A stretch of DNA of 64,000 bases from Xanthomonas vesicatoria ATCC 35937 (lineage in GTDB: Bacteria > Pseudomonadota > Gammaproteobacteria > Xanthomonadales > Xanthomonadaceae). The stretch spans positions 1,426,001 to 1,490,000 of the forward strand of contig NZ_CP018725.1 in the NCBI RefSeq assembly GCF_001908725.1, read 5' to 3'. Below, piece after piece: positions 27,540-35,944 of this stretch; the first letter of the stretch is position 1; the number at the start of each line of letters is the position of its first letter. A program made the translations under genes and the position numbers. The notes beneath the pieces are model-generated. The model ran no database searches, was not told the DNA's origin, and saw only the letters and a program-made list of their open reading frames with translations.

Positions 27540-28411
27540 GCTCGGCCGCGGCGCAGCCTGCAGCGATGGACGAACGCCAGCGCATGAGCGCGATGCTGGT
27601 GATCTCGCTGTTGCTGCACGCGGCACTGATCCTGGGCGTGGGCTTCACGGTCAGCGAAGACGCGCCGCTGGTGCCGACGCTGGACGTGATCTTCAGCCAG
27701 ACCAGCACGCCGTTGACGCCCAAGCAGGCCGACTTCCTGGCCCAGGCCAACCAGCAGGGCGGCGGCAACCACGACACCGCCCAGCGCCCTCGCGACAGCC
27801 AGCCGGGCGTGGTGCCGCAGGACCGCACCGGGCTTGCCCCGCAGGCGCAGCGCGCAACCAGCGTGCAGGCACCGGAGCCCACCCAGACCCGCGTGGTGAG
27901 CAGCCGTCGCGGCGAGCAGGCGGTGCCGACGCCACAACCCAATCCGCAGACCGACCCGCTCACCCCGGCCGACGCACCACGCGTACAGCGCGACGCAGAA
28001 ATGGCCCGGCTTGCGGCCGAAGTGCATCTGCGCTCGGAGCAATACGCCAAGCGCCCGAACCGAAAGTTCGTCTCTGCCAGCACCCGCGAATACGCCTATG
28101 CCAACTATCTGCGCGCCTGGGTGGATCGCGCCGAGCGCGTGGGCAACCTGAATTATCCGGACGAAGCGCGCCGGCGCCGGCTGGGTGGCAAGGTGGTCAT
28201 CAGCGTGGGGGTGCGTCGCGATGGCAGCGTGGAAAGCAGCCGCGTGCTGGTCTCCAGCGGCGTGCCGGCGCTGGATGATGCCGCACTGCGCGTGGTGCAA
28301 CTGGCCCAGCCCTTCCCGCCCCTGCCCAGGACCAAGGACGACGTGGACATTCTGGAAGTCACGCGCACCTGGCTGTTCCTGCCCGGCGGTGAATTGCACG
28401 ACGACCGCTGA
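27536..28411 (+). CDS. tonB: TonB-like energy transducer, probable twitching-associated TonB
   Basis: This 291-residue protein has a cytoplasmic N-terminal tail, one membrane helix (about residues 19-40, LVISLLLHAALILGVGF), a long Gln/Pro/Thr-rich periplasmic spacer and a C-terminal TonB domain (NLNYPDEARRRRLGGKVVIS, then GVPALDDAALRVVQLA and FPPLP). TonB proteins transmit proton-motive force from ExbB/ExbD to outer-membrane receptors. No exbB or exbD is adjacent. In P. aeruginosa the equivalent gene, beside gshB and pilG, is tonB3, which is needed for twitching and pilus assembly rather than iron uptake. The conserved neighbourhood suggests the same role here. Start ATG 27536 overlaps the gshB stop (ATGA). 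Confidence 0.85.
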   Translation: MSSAAAQPAAMDERQRMSAMLVISLLLHAALILGVGFTVSEDAPLVPTLDVIFSQTSTPLTPKQADFLAQANQQGGGNHDTAQRPRDSQPGVVPQDRTGLAPQAQRATSVQAPEPTQTRVVSSRRGEQAVPTPQPNPQTDPLTPADAPRVQRDAEMARLAAEVHLRSEQYAKRPNRKFVSASTREYAYANYLRAWVDRAERVGNLNYPDEARRRRLGGKVVISVGVRRDGSVESSRVLVSSGVPALDDAALRVVQLAQPFPPLPRTKDDVDILEVTRTWLFLPGGELHDDR

Positions 28412-28442
28412 CTGCGGTGGCGGGCGACTGATCTTCGCCGGG

Positions 28443-29381
28443 TCAGCCGATGTGTTGCGATTCGCAAGCGCCCTGCGCTGCGGAATACAGGCGATCTGCC
28501 AATGCCAGGATCTCCTCCGTGTCCTGCAACCGTTTGCGCCAGGCGGCCGGAATGCCGTCGACGCCGTAAAACGCCCCCGCCAGCTGGCCGCAAATGGCCG
28601 CGGTGGTGTCGGCATCGTCACCCAGGTTCGCCGCGCGCAGCACCGCATCGGCGAACGTCTCGGTGGTGGCAAAGCACCACAGCGCGGCCGACAGCGAATC
28701 GACGACATAGCCAGTGCCGCGGATCTGCGTCACCGGCACCGCCGCGTGGTCGCGCGTTGCCAAGGCGCGCACTGCGGGCGTGACCAAGCTGTCGCACTGC
28801 GTCTGCAGCACTGCCTGACGCTCGCCGCCGAGCAGCGCAGCGCGCAGTTGCAGCGCGAACAGTTGGCAAGCGTCCAACGCTTCGGCGGCGGCATGCGTGG
28901 TGCGCGAGCTGTCAGCGGCACGCGCGCCTAATTCCTCGGGGCAATGCGCGTAATACATCGCCACCGGCGCCAGCCGCATCAACGAGCCGTTACCGGCCGC
29001 GCGCGGGTCCTCGCTGCCACTGAAAGCCGGGCCACCATCGAGATAGCGCTCCAGCGCCTGACGCACGGTGCTGCCGATGTCGAAACAACTGCCAGTGCTG
29101 CTGAGGTAGCCGTGCTGGTACCAGTTGCAATAGCGATTCATCTGATCGGCGGCATCGAATCCGTGCCGATACAGCAGGCTGTGCGCCAGGCACAGGGCCA
29201 TCGAGGTGTCGTCGGTCCATTGCCCGGCGCGTAGCGCAAACGGGCCACCGCCACACATGTCGTCGATTGGGGTAAAGCTGCCCGGAGCGCAGAATTCCAG
29301 CGTGGTACCAAGCGCATCACCGACCGCCAGCCCCAGCAAGCAGCCGCGGAATCGCGCGCGTTCGAAATCGCCGTGGGTCAT
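28443..29381 (-). CDS. ADP-ribosylglycohydrolase family protein
   Basis: This 312-residue protein starts MTHGDFERARFRGCLLG at 29381. It has the two metal-binding signatures of ADP-ribosylglycohydrolases, WTDDTSMALC near residue 58 and GDDADTTAAICGQLAGAFYG near the C-terminus, plus the N-terminal GLAVGDALG. Members of the family remove ADP-ribose from proteins, DNA or small molecules. The substrate here is unknown. Its start overlaps the tsaB stop by four bases, so it is the last gene of a yoaA-tsaB unit. No ADP-ribosyltransferase partner is visible nearby. Confidence 0.85.
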   Translation of the reverse strand: MTHGDFERARFRGCLLGLAVGDALGTTLEFCAPGSFTPIDDMCGGGPFALRAGQWTDDTSMALCLAHSLLYRHGFDAADQMNRYCNWYQHGYLSSTGSCFDIGSTVRQALERYLDGGPAFSGSEDPRAAGNGSLMRLAPVAMYYAHCPEELGARAADSSRTTHAAAEALDACQLFALQLRAALLGGERQAVLQTQCDSLVTPAVRALATRDHAAVPVTQIRGTGYVVDSLSAALWCFATTETFADAVLRAANLGDDADTTAAICGQLAGAFYGVDGIPAAWRKRLQDTEEILALADRLYSAAQGACESQHIG

Positions 29382-30097
29382 GGCGCGGCTGCGGCCGCCT
29401 TGGCTGCGCGCGCGGCCTGTTGCTCGACCAGCGTCAGTGCGACGTTGTCGCGCAGATACGCCGGCTCTACACGCTCTGGCGCCAGGCCCTCGCCACGCTG
29501 CAACGCCGGCACCGCCAGCGCGAGCAGGTCCGCGGCATGCGGCAAGGCGTTGGCATCGATGCTGCTCAACTGCGCTGCAAAACGCTGCTGCAGCAAACTG
29601 TCGGCGGCAGCGAACCCGGTGCCGACTCCTGCAAAGCGGTGCGCCGCATCCGGCACGACCACCGCATCGGGAGTGCACACGCGCTCCGGAGCCAGTTCCA
29701 GCAGCCCCTCCTGGTTGCGCGCGAACACCCCGGCATACACCTCGCCCATGCGCGCATCGATGCAGGCCAGCACGTGCGCAGCCTCTGCAGGTGCACGCAA
29801 GGCCAACACCTGCAGCGTGGAGACCGCCAGCACCGGTCGATCCAGACCTAACGCAATGCCCTGCGCGATGCCGATGGCCAGACGCACGCCGGTGAACGCG
29901 CCGGGCCCGCGACTGACCGCAATCGCATCGAGCTGACGCCGCGTGATGCCGGCCTCGGCCAGCAACTGCTCGGCCCACGGCAATGCCAGCTCCGCATGGC
30001 GACGTGGCGCCAGTTCGAAACGCTCGATGACGCGCCCGCCCATGTACAGCGCGACCGAGCAGGCTTCGGTGGAGGTTTCGAATGCGAGAACGTTCAT
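29378..30097 (-). CDS. tsaB: tRNA threonylcarbamoyladenosine synthesis protein TsaB
   Basis: This 239-residue ASKHA-fold protein has ETSTEACSVALYMGG at the start, HAELALPW, and SRGPGAFTGVRLAIGIAQG. With TsaD and TsaE it forms the complex that adds threonylcarbamoyl to A37 of ANN-decoding tRNAs. TsaB is the non-catalytic scaffold, also called YeaZ. It lies 27 bases downstream of the helicase gene and overlaps the ADP-ribosylglycohydrolase start. Confidence 0.95.
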   Translation of the reverse strand: MNVLAFETSTEACSVALYMGGRVIERFELAPRRHAELALPWAEQLLAEAGITRRQLDAIAVSRGPGAFTGVRLAIGIAQGIALGLDRPVLAVSTLQVLALRAPAEAAHVLACIDARMGEVYAGVFARNQEGLLELAPERVCTPDAVVVPDAAHRFAGVGTGFAAADSLLQQRFAAQLSSIDANALPHAADLLALAVPALQRGEGLAPERVEPAYLRDNVALTLVEQQAARAAKAAAAAP

Positions 30098-30124
30098 GGC
30101 AGGGCCGCAGCAAGAAGGGAAAAG

Positions 30125-32134
30125 TCAGCCGTCGCCGAGCGGCAACGCCAGGACGCCATTGTCGCCCAGCGGCGCGGCGACGCCAAAAAACGCCCGTACA
30201 TCGGCGATCTCGCGCGTGCGCGCAAACGGCGGCAGCGACTTCATGAAGGTGCGGCCGTAGCTCTTGCTCACCAAGCGCGGGTCGCACAGCACCAGCACGC
30301 CGCGGTCGGTCTCGCTGCGGATCAGCCGACCCACGCCCTGCTTGAGCGCGATGACTGCCTGCGGCAATTGCTCGTCGCGGAACGGATTGCCGCCCTCACG
30401 GCGGATCGCATCCAGGCGCGCCTCGAACACGGGGTCGTCGGGCGCGGCAAACGGCAGCTTGTCGATCACCACCACGCTCAAGGCATCGCCAACCACGTCC
30501 ACGCCTTCGCGGAAACTGGCCGACCCCAGCAACACGCCGTTACCGGAATCGCGAAAGCGCTGCAGCAGGGTTGCGCGCGGCGCTTCGCCCTGTACAAACA
30601 ATGGCCACGGCGCACCACGCAACGCTTCGGCCGCTTCGCGCAGCGCGCGGTGTGAGGCGAACAGCAGGAACGCACGTCCATTGGAGGCATCCAGCACCGG
30701 GGTCAACGCCGCGATCAACGCGGTACCGAAACCACGCGCGGCCGGATCGGGCAGATTCGGCGGCAGGTAGCACAGCGCCTGACGCGCCCAATCGAAGGGG
30801 CTCGGCTGCAGCAAGGTCACCGGGTCGTTCAAACCCAACCGCAGCGCGATGTGGTCGAACTCACCGCTCACCGCCAGCGTGGCCGAGGTGAATACCCAGG
30901 CTGCCTGCGATTTTTCGCGGTGTTCGCGTAGCGGCCCGGACACGTCCAGCGGCGTGCGTTGGCAGCGGAACCCACGCGGGCTCAGTTCATACCAGAGCAC
31001 ATCGTTGTCGACGATTTCTTCCGGCGGATCCTGCGCAAAATCCGCCACCGGCACATCTTCGCCCAGCCAGCGCGACAAGCGATTCAAGGCTTCCTGCGCC
31101 CGTGCGGTGCAGCCGTCGAATCCAGGTGAGGCCTCGCGCAATGGCAGCAGCGATTCGCCCAACCGCGCCAACGCCGACAGCACCGCATCGAATCCTTCGC
31201 GCACTTGCGGTTTGGCCAGCGCACGCCATTGCGTGCCGCGCGGCGGCAGGCCTTCCATGCCCGCCCGCAAGCCGCGCAAGGCTTCGTCCAGGGCGAGAAT
31301 CGGCTCCTGCAGGCTGGCCTGCGCACCGGCGACCAGACGCGCCTCGACCATGCAATCGCGCGCCAGCTCCTGCCACGGCCGCATGCCGAAACTTTCGCCG
31401 AAGAAATTGGCTGCCAGCTCCGGTAGCTGGTGCGCTTCGTCGATCACAAACGCCTGCGCGCCAGGCAAGATCTCGCCAAAGCCCTCCTGTTTCAGCGCCA
31501 GATCGGCCAGCAGCAGATGGTGATTGACCACCACCAGATCGGCGGCCTGCGCACGCTGCCGCGCCTGCACGACGAAGCACTCCGAATAGAACGGGCATTC
31601 GGTGCCCAGGCAGTTGTCGACGGTGGAAGTCACCATCGGCAGCAGCGGCGAATCGTCCGGCAAGGCTTCCATTTCAGCCATGTCGCCGTATTGGGTGCGC
31701 CCGCTCCAGGCCACGATGCGCTCGAATTGGGACACCTGCTCGGGCGTGGCGAAGCGTGGCTCGCCACGCGCCTGCTGGGTGCGGTATTTGCACAGGTAAT
31801 TGGCGCGACCTTTCAACAACGCGCTGCGCAGCCCGACGCCCAGTGCGGCGCGCACGCGCGGCAGGTCGCGGTGGAACAACTGGTCCTGCAGTGCGCGCGT
31901 GCCGGTCGAGACGATGGTCTTGAGCCCGGACAGCAGTGCCGGCACCAGATACGCATAGGTCTTGCCGGTGCCGGTGCCGGCTTCGGCCAGCAACACGTCG
32001 CGCTGCTCGAACGCCTCGGCGATGGCGCCGGTCAGGCGCAACTGCGCAGCGCGCGGCGCAAACGCATCGAGCTGACGCGCAAGCGCCCCGCCCTCGCTGA
32101 GCGCCTCGATGCTGGCAGTGGCAAGTTGGGACAT
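30125..32134 (-). CDS. yoaA: DinG-family ATP-dependent DNA helicase (YoaA-like)
   Basis: This 669-residue superfamily 2 XPD/DinG-type helicase starts MSQLATASIEALSEGGALAR at 32134. It has a Walker A motif (AEAGTGTGKTYAYLVPALL), an iron-sulphur cluster segment (YLCKYR and CLGTECPFYSECF supply four cysteines), Walker B DEAH (FVIDEAHQLPELA) and a C-terminal helicase motif ending QGVGRLIRSETDRGVLVLCD. YoaA-type helicases act in DNA repair and replication-fork maintenance. A longer frame upstream has no ribosome binding site. It heads the unit with tsaB and an ADP-ribosylglycohydrolase. Confidence 0.9.
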   Translation of the reverse strand: MSQLATASIEALSEGGALARQLDAFAPRAAQLRLTGAIAEAFEQRDVLLAEAGTGTGKTYAYLVPALLSGLKTIVSTGTRALQDQLFHRDLPRVRAALGVGLRSALLKGRANYLCKYRTQQARGEPRFATPEQVSQFERIVAWSGRTQYGDMAEMEALPDDSPLLPMVTSTVDNCLGTECPFYSECFVVQARQRAQAADLVVVNHHLLLADLALKQEGFGEILPGAQAFVIDEAHQLPELAANFFGESFGMRPWQELARDCMVEARLVAGAQASLQEPILALDEALRGLRAGMEGLPPRGTQWRALAKPQVREGFDAVLSALARLGESLLPLREASPGFDGCTARAQEALNRLSRWLGEDVPVADFAQDPPEEIVDNDVLWYELSPRGFRCQRTPLDVSGPLREHREKSQAAWVFTSATLAVSGEFDHIALRLGLNDPVTLLQPSPFDWARQALCYLPPNLPDPAARGFGTALIAALTPVLDASNGRAFLLFASHRALREAAEALRGAPWPLFVQGEAPRATLLQRFRDSGNGVLLGSASFREGVDVVGDALSVVVIDKLPFAAPDDPVFEARLDAIRREGGNPFRDEQLPQAVIALKQGVGRLIRSETDRGVLVLCDPRLVSKSYGRTFMKSLPPFARTREIADVRAFFGVAAPLGDNGVLALPLGDG

Positions 32135-32736
32135 GAGACCGACGGATACGGAAGAAGAAGCACGACAGCCTAGCGCGTGCGCGGTGACGCTGCGTGTCTC
32201 GGGGCTGCAACGGTCTGTAAACACTTCATCGCGCTAGGGCGAGTGCGGGCGCGGGACGCTGACGTATCGGTGTTACGGCTGCGCTGTGCCAGCCGAGGCT
32301 GACGACGATTACCGGAGCGGCTCGATAAAATTGCGATGCAGTTACTGCGCGGTGATCGCGGCGTCAGCGGTGTGGTCCAAGGTGCTGCTGCGTTCGTCAC
32401 TACAGCTGCTCCATCCAAGGCCGGTTTTCCTCGCGATCGGCATTGCGATGCGACTTGAGCCGGTCAGCGGGCTCACTTCGCTGTGCATCCGCGACTTGCC
32501 GAAAAGGCAGGTTACCCATGCCACGCCCGCAGTCGCGCATCACCGGCAAAGGGCCAACGCACGCAACAACGAACGGGTAAGACGCGAACGCTTCAGACCC
32601 GCCGCGGGGGAAGCGGCGGGCGCCGTTATCGAGGTGATGTACGAGCAGGCCAGCTTACGAGGCCACCTACCCTCCCACAGGACGCAGACGACCAGGCCGG
32701 TCGCGCTGCTGGCGGCGCAGCCGGTATTCCGCGCAC
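32135..32736. other. 602-base gap with one GC-rich hairpin
   Basis: No supported gene lies between the helicase start and the end of the lipoprotein gene. A perfect eight-base-pair hairpin (CCCGCCGC 32598-32605, GCGGCGGG 32613-32620, loop of seven) lies about 117 bases beyond the lipoprotein stop on its transcript, without a following T-run. The remaining frames are short and unconvincing. Confidence 0.4.
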
Positions 32737-33261
32737 TCAGTACCGCTTCACACCTGGCACGGTGCAGCCGGCGATCTGCACCTTGGCCGAGGCGGCGTTC
32801 TCCTTTTCGCCCCGTGCCAGCCGTGACTGCTCGATGGTCGCCCAATGGCGACGGCACAGCGGACCAGTCTTGGAGCCCAACTCCACCGCCTGCTTGGCGA
32901 AGCGTTCGGCGGCTGGCCAATCCGCCTGCAGCACGGCCACTTCGGCACGTTCCTGCAGGATCGCCGGGTCGCCGGACACCAGCCCCAGCGCCTGATCCAG
33001 CGCCGCCGCCGCACCGGGCAGATCGCCGGCCTGGCGCTTGGCCTTGGCGCTCTCGCGCAGGTCGTCCACCTGCGGGTCGCGCAACGGTTGCACCGACAGC
33101 TCGGTGTCGTCGACACCGGCTTCGCGCTCGATCAGCAGTAGCCGCTGTGTGGGCGTGGTCGGATCCACCGGGGTCGGCGGCGGCGCGGGCGGCGCACTGA
33201 CGCAAGCGGTGACGGCGGCGAGCACGCCGATCAGGGCAACGAGGCGGTGCAATCGGATCAT
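32737..33261 (-). CDS. TPR-containing lipoprotein encoded with PBP1B
   Basis: This 174-residue protein starts MIRLHRLVALIGVLAAVTAC at 33261, with a lipobox ending in Cys20, so it is a lipoprotein. After a Pro-rich linker come tetratricopeptide-like helices (AKAKRQAGDLPGAAAALDQA, then AVLQADWPAAERFAKQAVEL). It begins 13 bases after the mrcB stop, so the two are probably cotranscribed. E. coli PBP1B needs the outer-membrane lipoprotein LpoB, and Pseudomonas uses the TPR lipoprotein LpoP encoded next to its PBP1B gene. By position and domain plan this is a candidate LpoP-type activator. Confidence 0.75.
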   Translation of the reverse strand: MIRLHRLVALIGVLAAVTACVSAPPAPPPTPVDPTTPTQRLLLIEREAGVDDTELSVQPLRDPQVDDLRESAKAKRQAGDLPGAAAALDQALGLVSGDPAILQERAEVAVLQADWPAAERFAKQAVELGSKTGPLCRRHWATIEQSRLARGEKENAASAKVQIAGCTVPGVKRY

Positions 33262-33274
33262 GGGGTCACTCCAC

Positions 33275-35719
33275 TCAATGTGCAGGGGGCGCCGACGTAG
33301 GCGCGGGTGCGGGTTCTTCCGGCTTCTTTTCCAACCCGAAGAAACGCCGCCAGCCGCCGCCGCTGGACTGCTCGGCGGGTGCGGATGCTTCCTCCGGCAC
33401 GCCTTCGATGGAGGGCGCATTGCCGGCACACGGTGCAAACGCCGGGGTGAAGCCGACCACAAACGGGAACTGGCGGGCGCCCGGGCAGGCAGGATCAGTG
33501 ACGCCGGTGCCGGCCGCATCGACCCACTGCCAGTCCAGGCCCTTGCCGCTCACCTTCAGCGGTGCGCTGGGCAGACGCGCGAAGATGCTCGACCACACCC
33601 GCATCGCGCCGGTGGCACCGTACAGGCCAGTCTCTTCGTTCTGGTCGTTCCCCATCCAGATCACCGCCAGATGGTCCCCGGTGTAGCCGGCATACCAGCT
33701 GTCGCGGCCATCGTTGGAGGTGCCGGTCTTGCCGGCCGGCGAAAGGCGCCCAAGACCGTCGCCCAGCAGCTGCCGCGCGGTACCGCCGCTGACCACCTGC
33801 TGCAGGGCGACGCTGATCAGGTTGGCCGCCACCGAATCGCCTTCCTGCGCCGGTGCCGGGGTCTTGTCGTAGCGCTTGAGCAACTTGCCCTGCGGGTCGA
33901 GCACGCCACGCACCGCATGTAGCGGCTGGATCTCGCCACCGGCGGCCAGGAACTGGTACAGCTGCGCCATGCCGTACGGGCTCTGGTCGGTGGCACCCAG
34001 GATCAGCGAAGGATTGGGGTCGGCCTTGATGCCGGCCAGCACCTGGATCAATTGCGCGACGCGATCGGCGCCCACCTGCATACCCACCCGCACCGTGGCT
34101 TGGTTGTACGAATGCGCCAGCGCATCGATCAGCCTTACCGTGCCATGGCTGCGGTTGTCGGAATTGCCTGGCGACCAGGTCTTGCCCCGGCTCAGCTGCA
34201 CCGTCACCGGTGCATCGTCGACCCAACTGGACAGCGCCCAGCGGTCCGGCGACGCCAGCGCCAGCAGGTAGACGAATGGCTTGAGCAACGAGCCCACCTG
34301 CCGCTGCGCTTCGACTGCGCGATTGAAGCCAGGCTTGGCCACATCGCGGCTGCCGACGACCGCCAGCACATCGCCGTTATGCACGTCGGTCAACACCAGG
34401 CCGGCCTGCAGCGGCGGACGCTTCTTGTTGTCCAGCCGCTTGATGGTGCCGGTCACCGCGCCTTCGGCGTAGGCCTGCGCGGATGGCGACATGCCGGTGA
34501 GCACGCTCATGCCGGCGCCTTGCAGCACGCCTTCGGGATAATCGTGGGCCAGCTGCCGGCGCACCAGATCCACATAGGCCGGGAAGCGGTTGGCGGCAAC
34601 CAGACCCGGTTCGGTGGGTACGCCCAGCGGCGCGGCCAGCGCGCGCTTGTACTCGGCATCGTCGATCAGCTGATTCTCGTGCAGCTTGCCCAGCACGAAG
34701 TTGCGCCGATCCAGCGCACGCTCCGGGTTGCGCCGCGGATCGTAATACGACGGCCCCTTGACCAACCCGATCAGCAACGCGATCTGCTCGGTGGTCATCG
34801 AATTGAGCTCGCGACCGAACCACAGTTCCGCCCCCGAAGACACGCCGTGGATGGCCTGCCCGCCGCGCTGACCCAGATAGACCTGATTGAGGTAGGCCTC
34901 CAGGATGGTGCGCTTGTCGTAGCGCGCCTCCATGATCACCGCGTACAGAATCTCGTTGAATTTGCGCGTAAACGTCTGTTCCTTGCCGATGCCGAGCAGG
35001 CCGCTGCGCGCCAGCTGCTGGGTCAAGGTGCTGGCGCCCTGACGGACCTGGCCGCCGGAGCGCACCATGATCCAGGCCGCACGCACCATGCCGCTCAGAT
35101 CGATGCCGTGATGGCTGTTGAAGTCGCGGTCTTCCACCGCCTGCAAGCCGGTTACCAGCAGTTCCGGCACTTCCTCCATCCGAACCAGGCGGCGCTCTTC
35201 CTGCTTCTGCCCATACAACGTGGCGATACGTGCCGGGTCCAGTCGCGCGCTCTTGAGCGTCTTGCGGTCGGCCGCATCGCGCAGGCTCGCCACGCGACCA
35301 CCGGCCAGACTGACCTCGATACGTCGTGCAGGTACGCGCCCGTCCACATCGTTATAGCCACGGCTGGCGATGGTGAAGCGGCTGCCCTCTTGCTGATACG
35401 TACCCGCCAGCTTGGCCTGGCTGTCGTCGCGGTAAGACGCCGCATCGAGTTCGGTCTTGAGCGTCGCTGCATCCAGCGCATTGCCGGGCACCAGCACCAG
35501 CGGACGCCCGTACACGCGCGTCGGGATCTGCCAACGCAGCTCGCCGAAGCGTTGCGTGACCTGCTTGTTCAGATACACCGTGTAGGGGATCAGGAAACCG
35601 AGCGCCAGCGCAATCGCAGCAAATCCCCAGACAATCAGCCTGCGTTGCCAGCGGGAGCCTTGCGCGTTGGAGTCGTCCTGAAAGTCGTCGGAATCGTCGT
35701 GGTCGTAGCGTCGGGGCAC
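33275..35719 (-). CDS. mrcB: Bifunctional penicillin-binding protein 1B
   Basis: This 814-residue class A PBP polymerises and cross-links peptidoglycan in the periplasm. A short Asp-rich cytoplasmic tail and a membrane helix (about residues 28-50, WGFAAIALALGFLIPYTVYL) lead to a UB2H-type region. The glycosyltransferase domain has the catalytic Glu in VEDRDFNSHHGID and GASTLTQQLARS. The transpeptidase domain has GSLLKPFVY (SxxK), AHSYNQATV (SxN) and GKTGTSNDGRDSW (KTG). The start is GTG at 35719 (MPRRYDHDDSDDF). The disordered Pro-rich C-terminal tail is usual in this group. The following TPR lipoprotein is a likely activator. Confidence 0.95.
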   Translation of the reverse strand: MPRRYDHDDSDDFQDDSNAQGSRWQRRLIVWGFAAIALALGFLIPYTVYLNKQVTQRFGELRWQIPTRVYGRPLVLVPGNALDAATLKTELDAASYRDDSQAKLAGTYQQEGSRFTIASRGYNDVDGRVPARRIEVSLAGGRVASLRDAADRKTLKSARLDPARIATLYGQKQEERRLVRMEEVPELLVTGLQAVEDRDFNSHHGIDLSGMVRAAWIMVRSGGQVRQGASTLTQQLARSGLLGIGKEQTFTRKFNEILYAVIMEARYDKRTILEAYLNQVYLGQRGGQAIHGVSSGAELWFGRELNSMTTEQIALLIGLVKGPSYYDPRRNPERALDRRNFVLGKLHENQLIDDAEYKRALAAPLGVPTEPGLVAANRFPAYVDLVRRQLAHDYPEGVLQGAGMSVLTGMSPSAQAYAEGAVTGTIKRLDNKKRPPLQAGLVLTDVHNGDVLAVVGSRDVAKPGFNRAVEAQRQVGSLLKPFVYLLALASPDRWALSSWVDDAPVTVQLSRGKTWSPGNSDNRSHGTVRLIDALAHSYNQATVRVGMQVGADRVAQLIQVLAGIKADPNPSLILGATDQSPYGMAQLYQFLAAGGEIQPLHAVRGVLDPQGKLLKRYDKTPAPAQEGDSVAANLISVALQQVVSGGTARQLLGDGLGRLSPAGKTGTSNDGRDSWYAGYTGDHLAVIWMGNDQNEETGLYGATGAMRVWSSIFARLPSAPLKVSGKGLDWQWVDAAGTGVTDPACPGARQFPFVVGFTPAFAPCAGNAPSIEGVPEEASAPAEQSSGGGWRRFFGLEKKPEEPAPAPTSAPPAH

Positions 35720-35944
35720 GGGAATGCGAGAATGTAGAGTCCGGCGAGTCTAGCGCAGCGCTGTCACGGTTGCGGCTTGCTGGTCCTGCCGACTTAAGCG
35801 CGGCTAACAAAACGTCCGCGCTCACGGTGGCCCGTGTCGGCGCGGCGAGCGCCCCTCGCTACACTGGCTGCGGCTGTCCGCCGGCTGCGCCATCGCACCA
35901 CCCGCTCACCAGTTCATCCGTCTCTACGCTGGAGTTTCAACGCA

